Of a DNA stretch of 5,324 nucleotides, positions 5,213 through 5,324 are shown one piece after another. The translations under genes were made by a program, and so were the position numbers. Position 1 is the first letter of the stretch. Each line of letters begins with the position of its first letter. The notes below the pieces were generated by a model. That model ran no database searches. It had not been told where the DNA came from and was given only the letters and a program-made list of their open reading frames with translations. The stretch is from Paludibacter sp. GTDB taxonomy: Bacteria > Bacteroidota > Bacteroidia > Bacteroidales > Paludibacteraceae. Where the stretch lies: contig JAITXR010000032.1 in assembly GCA_031284665.1 (NCBI GenBank), positions 1 to 5,324 of the forward strand, read 5' to 3'.

Positions 5213-5324
5213 ATGAAAATAATTATCGACGACAAAATTCCTTACATCCGCGGAGCATTCGAGCCTGTGGCTGAAACAATTTACCTTGCCGGAAGTCGCA
5301 CAACGCCCGAAATCGTTAAAGATG
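5213..5324 (+). CDS. pdxB: 4-phosphoerythronate dehydrogenase, N-terminal fragment
   Basis: The first 37 codons of a gene that continues past the right edge are visible. The start MKIIIDDKIPYIRGAF, followed by an acidic and hydrophobic stretch and AGSRTTPEIV, matches the start of PdxB (E. coli PdxB begins MKILVDENMPYA). PdxB is a D-2-hydroxyacid dehydrogenase-fold enzyme that oxidises 4-phospho-D-erythronate in the deoxyxylulose-dependent route to pyridoxal 5'-phosphate. ATG 5213 is preferred because it gives the family-typical start. An in-frame ATG at 5183 would add ten Lys/Asn/Thr-rich residues encoded by a 9-base A-rich repeat (AAAAAATAC twice, 5191-5208). The NAD-binding and catalytic parts lie outside the window, so integrity cannot be judged. 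Confidence 0.85.
   Translation, partial: MKIIIDDKIPYIRGAFEPVAETIYLAGSRTTPEIVKD

Overview
The window looks like an ordinary chromosomal segment of a Bacteroidota (Bacteroidetes) bacterium, probably Bacteroidales-like. Four things suggest this. A secreted protein at the left edge ends in a type IX secretion (T9SS/Por)-like C-terminal sorting domain. An MlaE permease has the Bacteroidetes-type short length. A class II tRNA nucleotidyltransferase is fused to an HD domain. The starts lack strong Shine-Dalgarno sequences and sit behind A/T-rich leaders. All genes seen lie on the plus strand. I assign no species.

Layout. 1-931: 3' part of a large secreted multidomain protein (a fibronectin type III fold with a second beta-sandwich inserted in it, then a T9SS-like tail). 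932-1056: spacer with two heptamer tandem arrays around a small hairpin. 1057-1797: mlaE, the lipid-transport ABC permease. 12 bases further on, 1810-3216: a CCA-adding/poly(A) polymerase family enzyme. 15 bases further on, 3232-4332: an A/T-rich lipoprotein gene with a probable DUF6438-like domain. 4333-4485: spacer with small hairpins and another heptamer array. 4486-5064: a left-handed beta-helix sugar N-acetyltransferase of the WlbB/WbpD type. 5065-5212: spacer with a duplicated CCCTAACAGGG-type repeat. 5213 to the right edge: the first 37 codons of pdxB.

How the genes fit together. Tight spacing suggests mlaE and cca are cotranscribed, perhaps with the lipoprotein gene, but their functions (outer-membrane lipid transport, tRNA 3'-end maturation, unknown envelope lipoprotein) do not form one pathway. 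WlbB acts in making diacetamido-uronic-acid sugars for surface polysaccharide. PdxB acts in pyridoxal phosphate synthesis, and PLP is used by the aminotransferase step of the WlbB pathway, but that link is only inference. No tRNA, rRNA, CRISPR, insertion sequence, toxin-antitoxin or defence system is visible.

The most unusual signal is in the spacers. The start codons of mlaE and of wlbB are each directly preceded by exactly five A/T-rich heptamers of the same ATTAAC(C/T) family, and a five-unit array in the opposite orientation overlaps the stop codon of the first gene. Small CCCTAAC(A)GGG hairpins recur in two spacers. These look like members of dispersed repeat families rather than a new enzymatic system.
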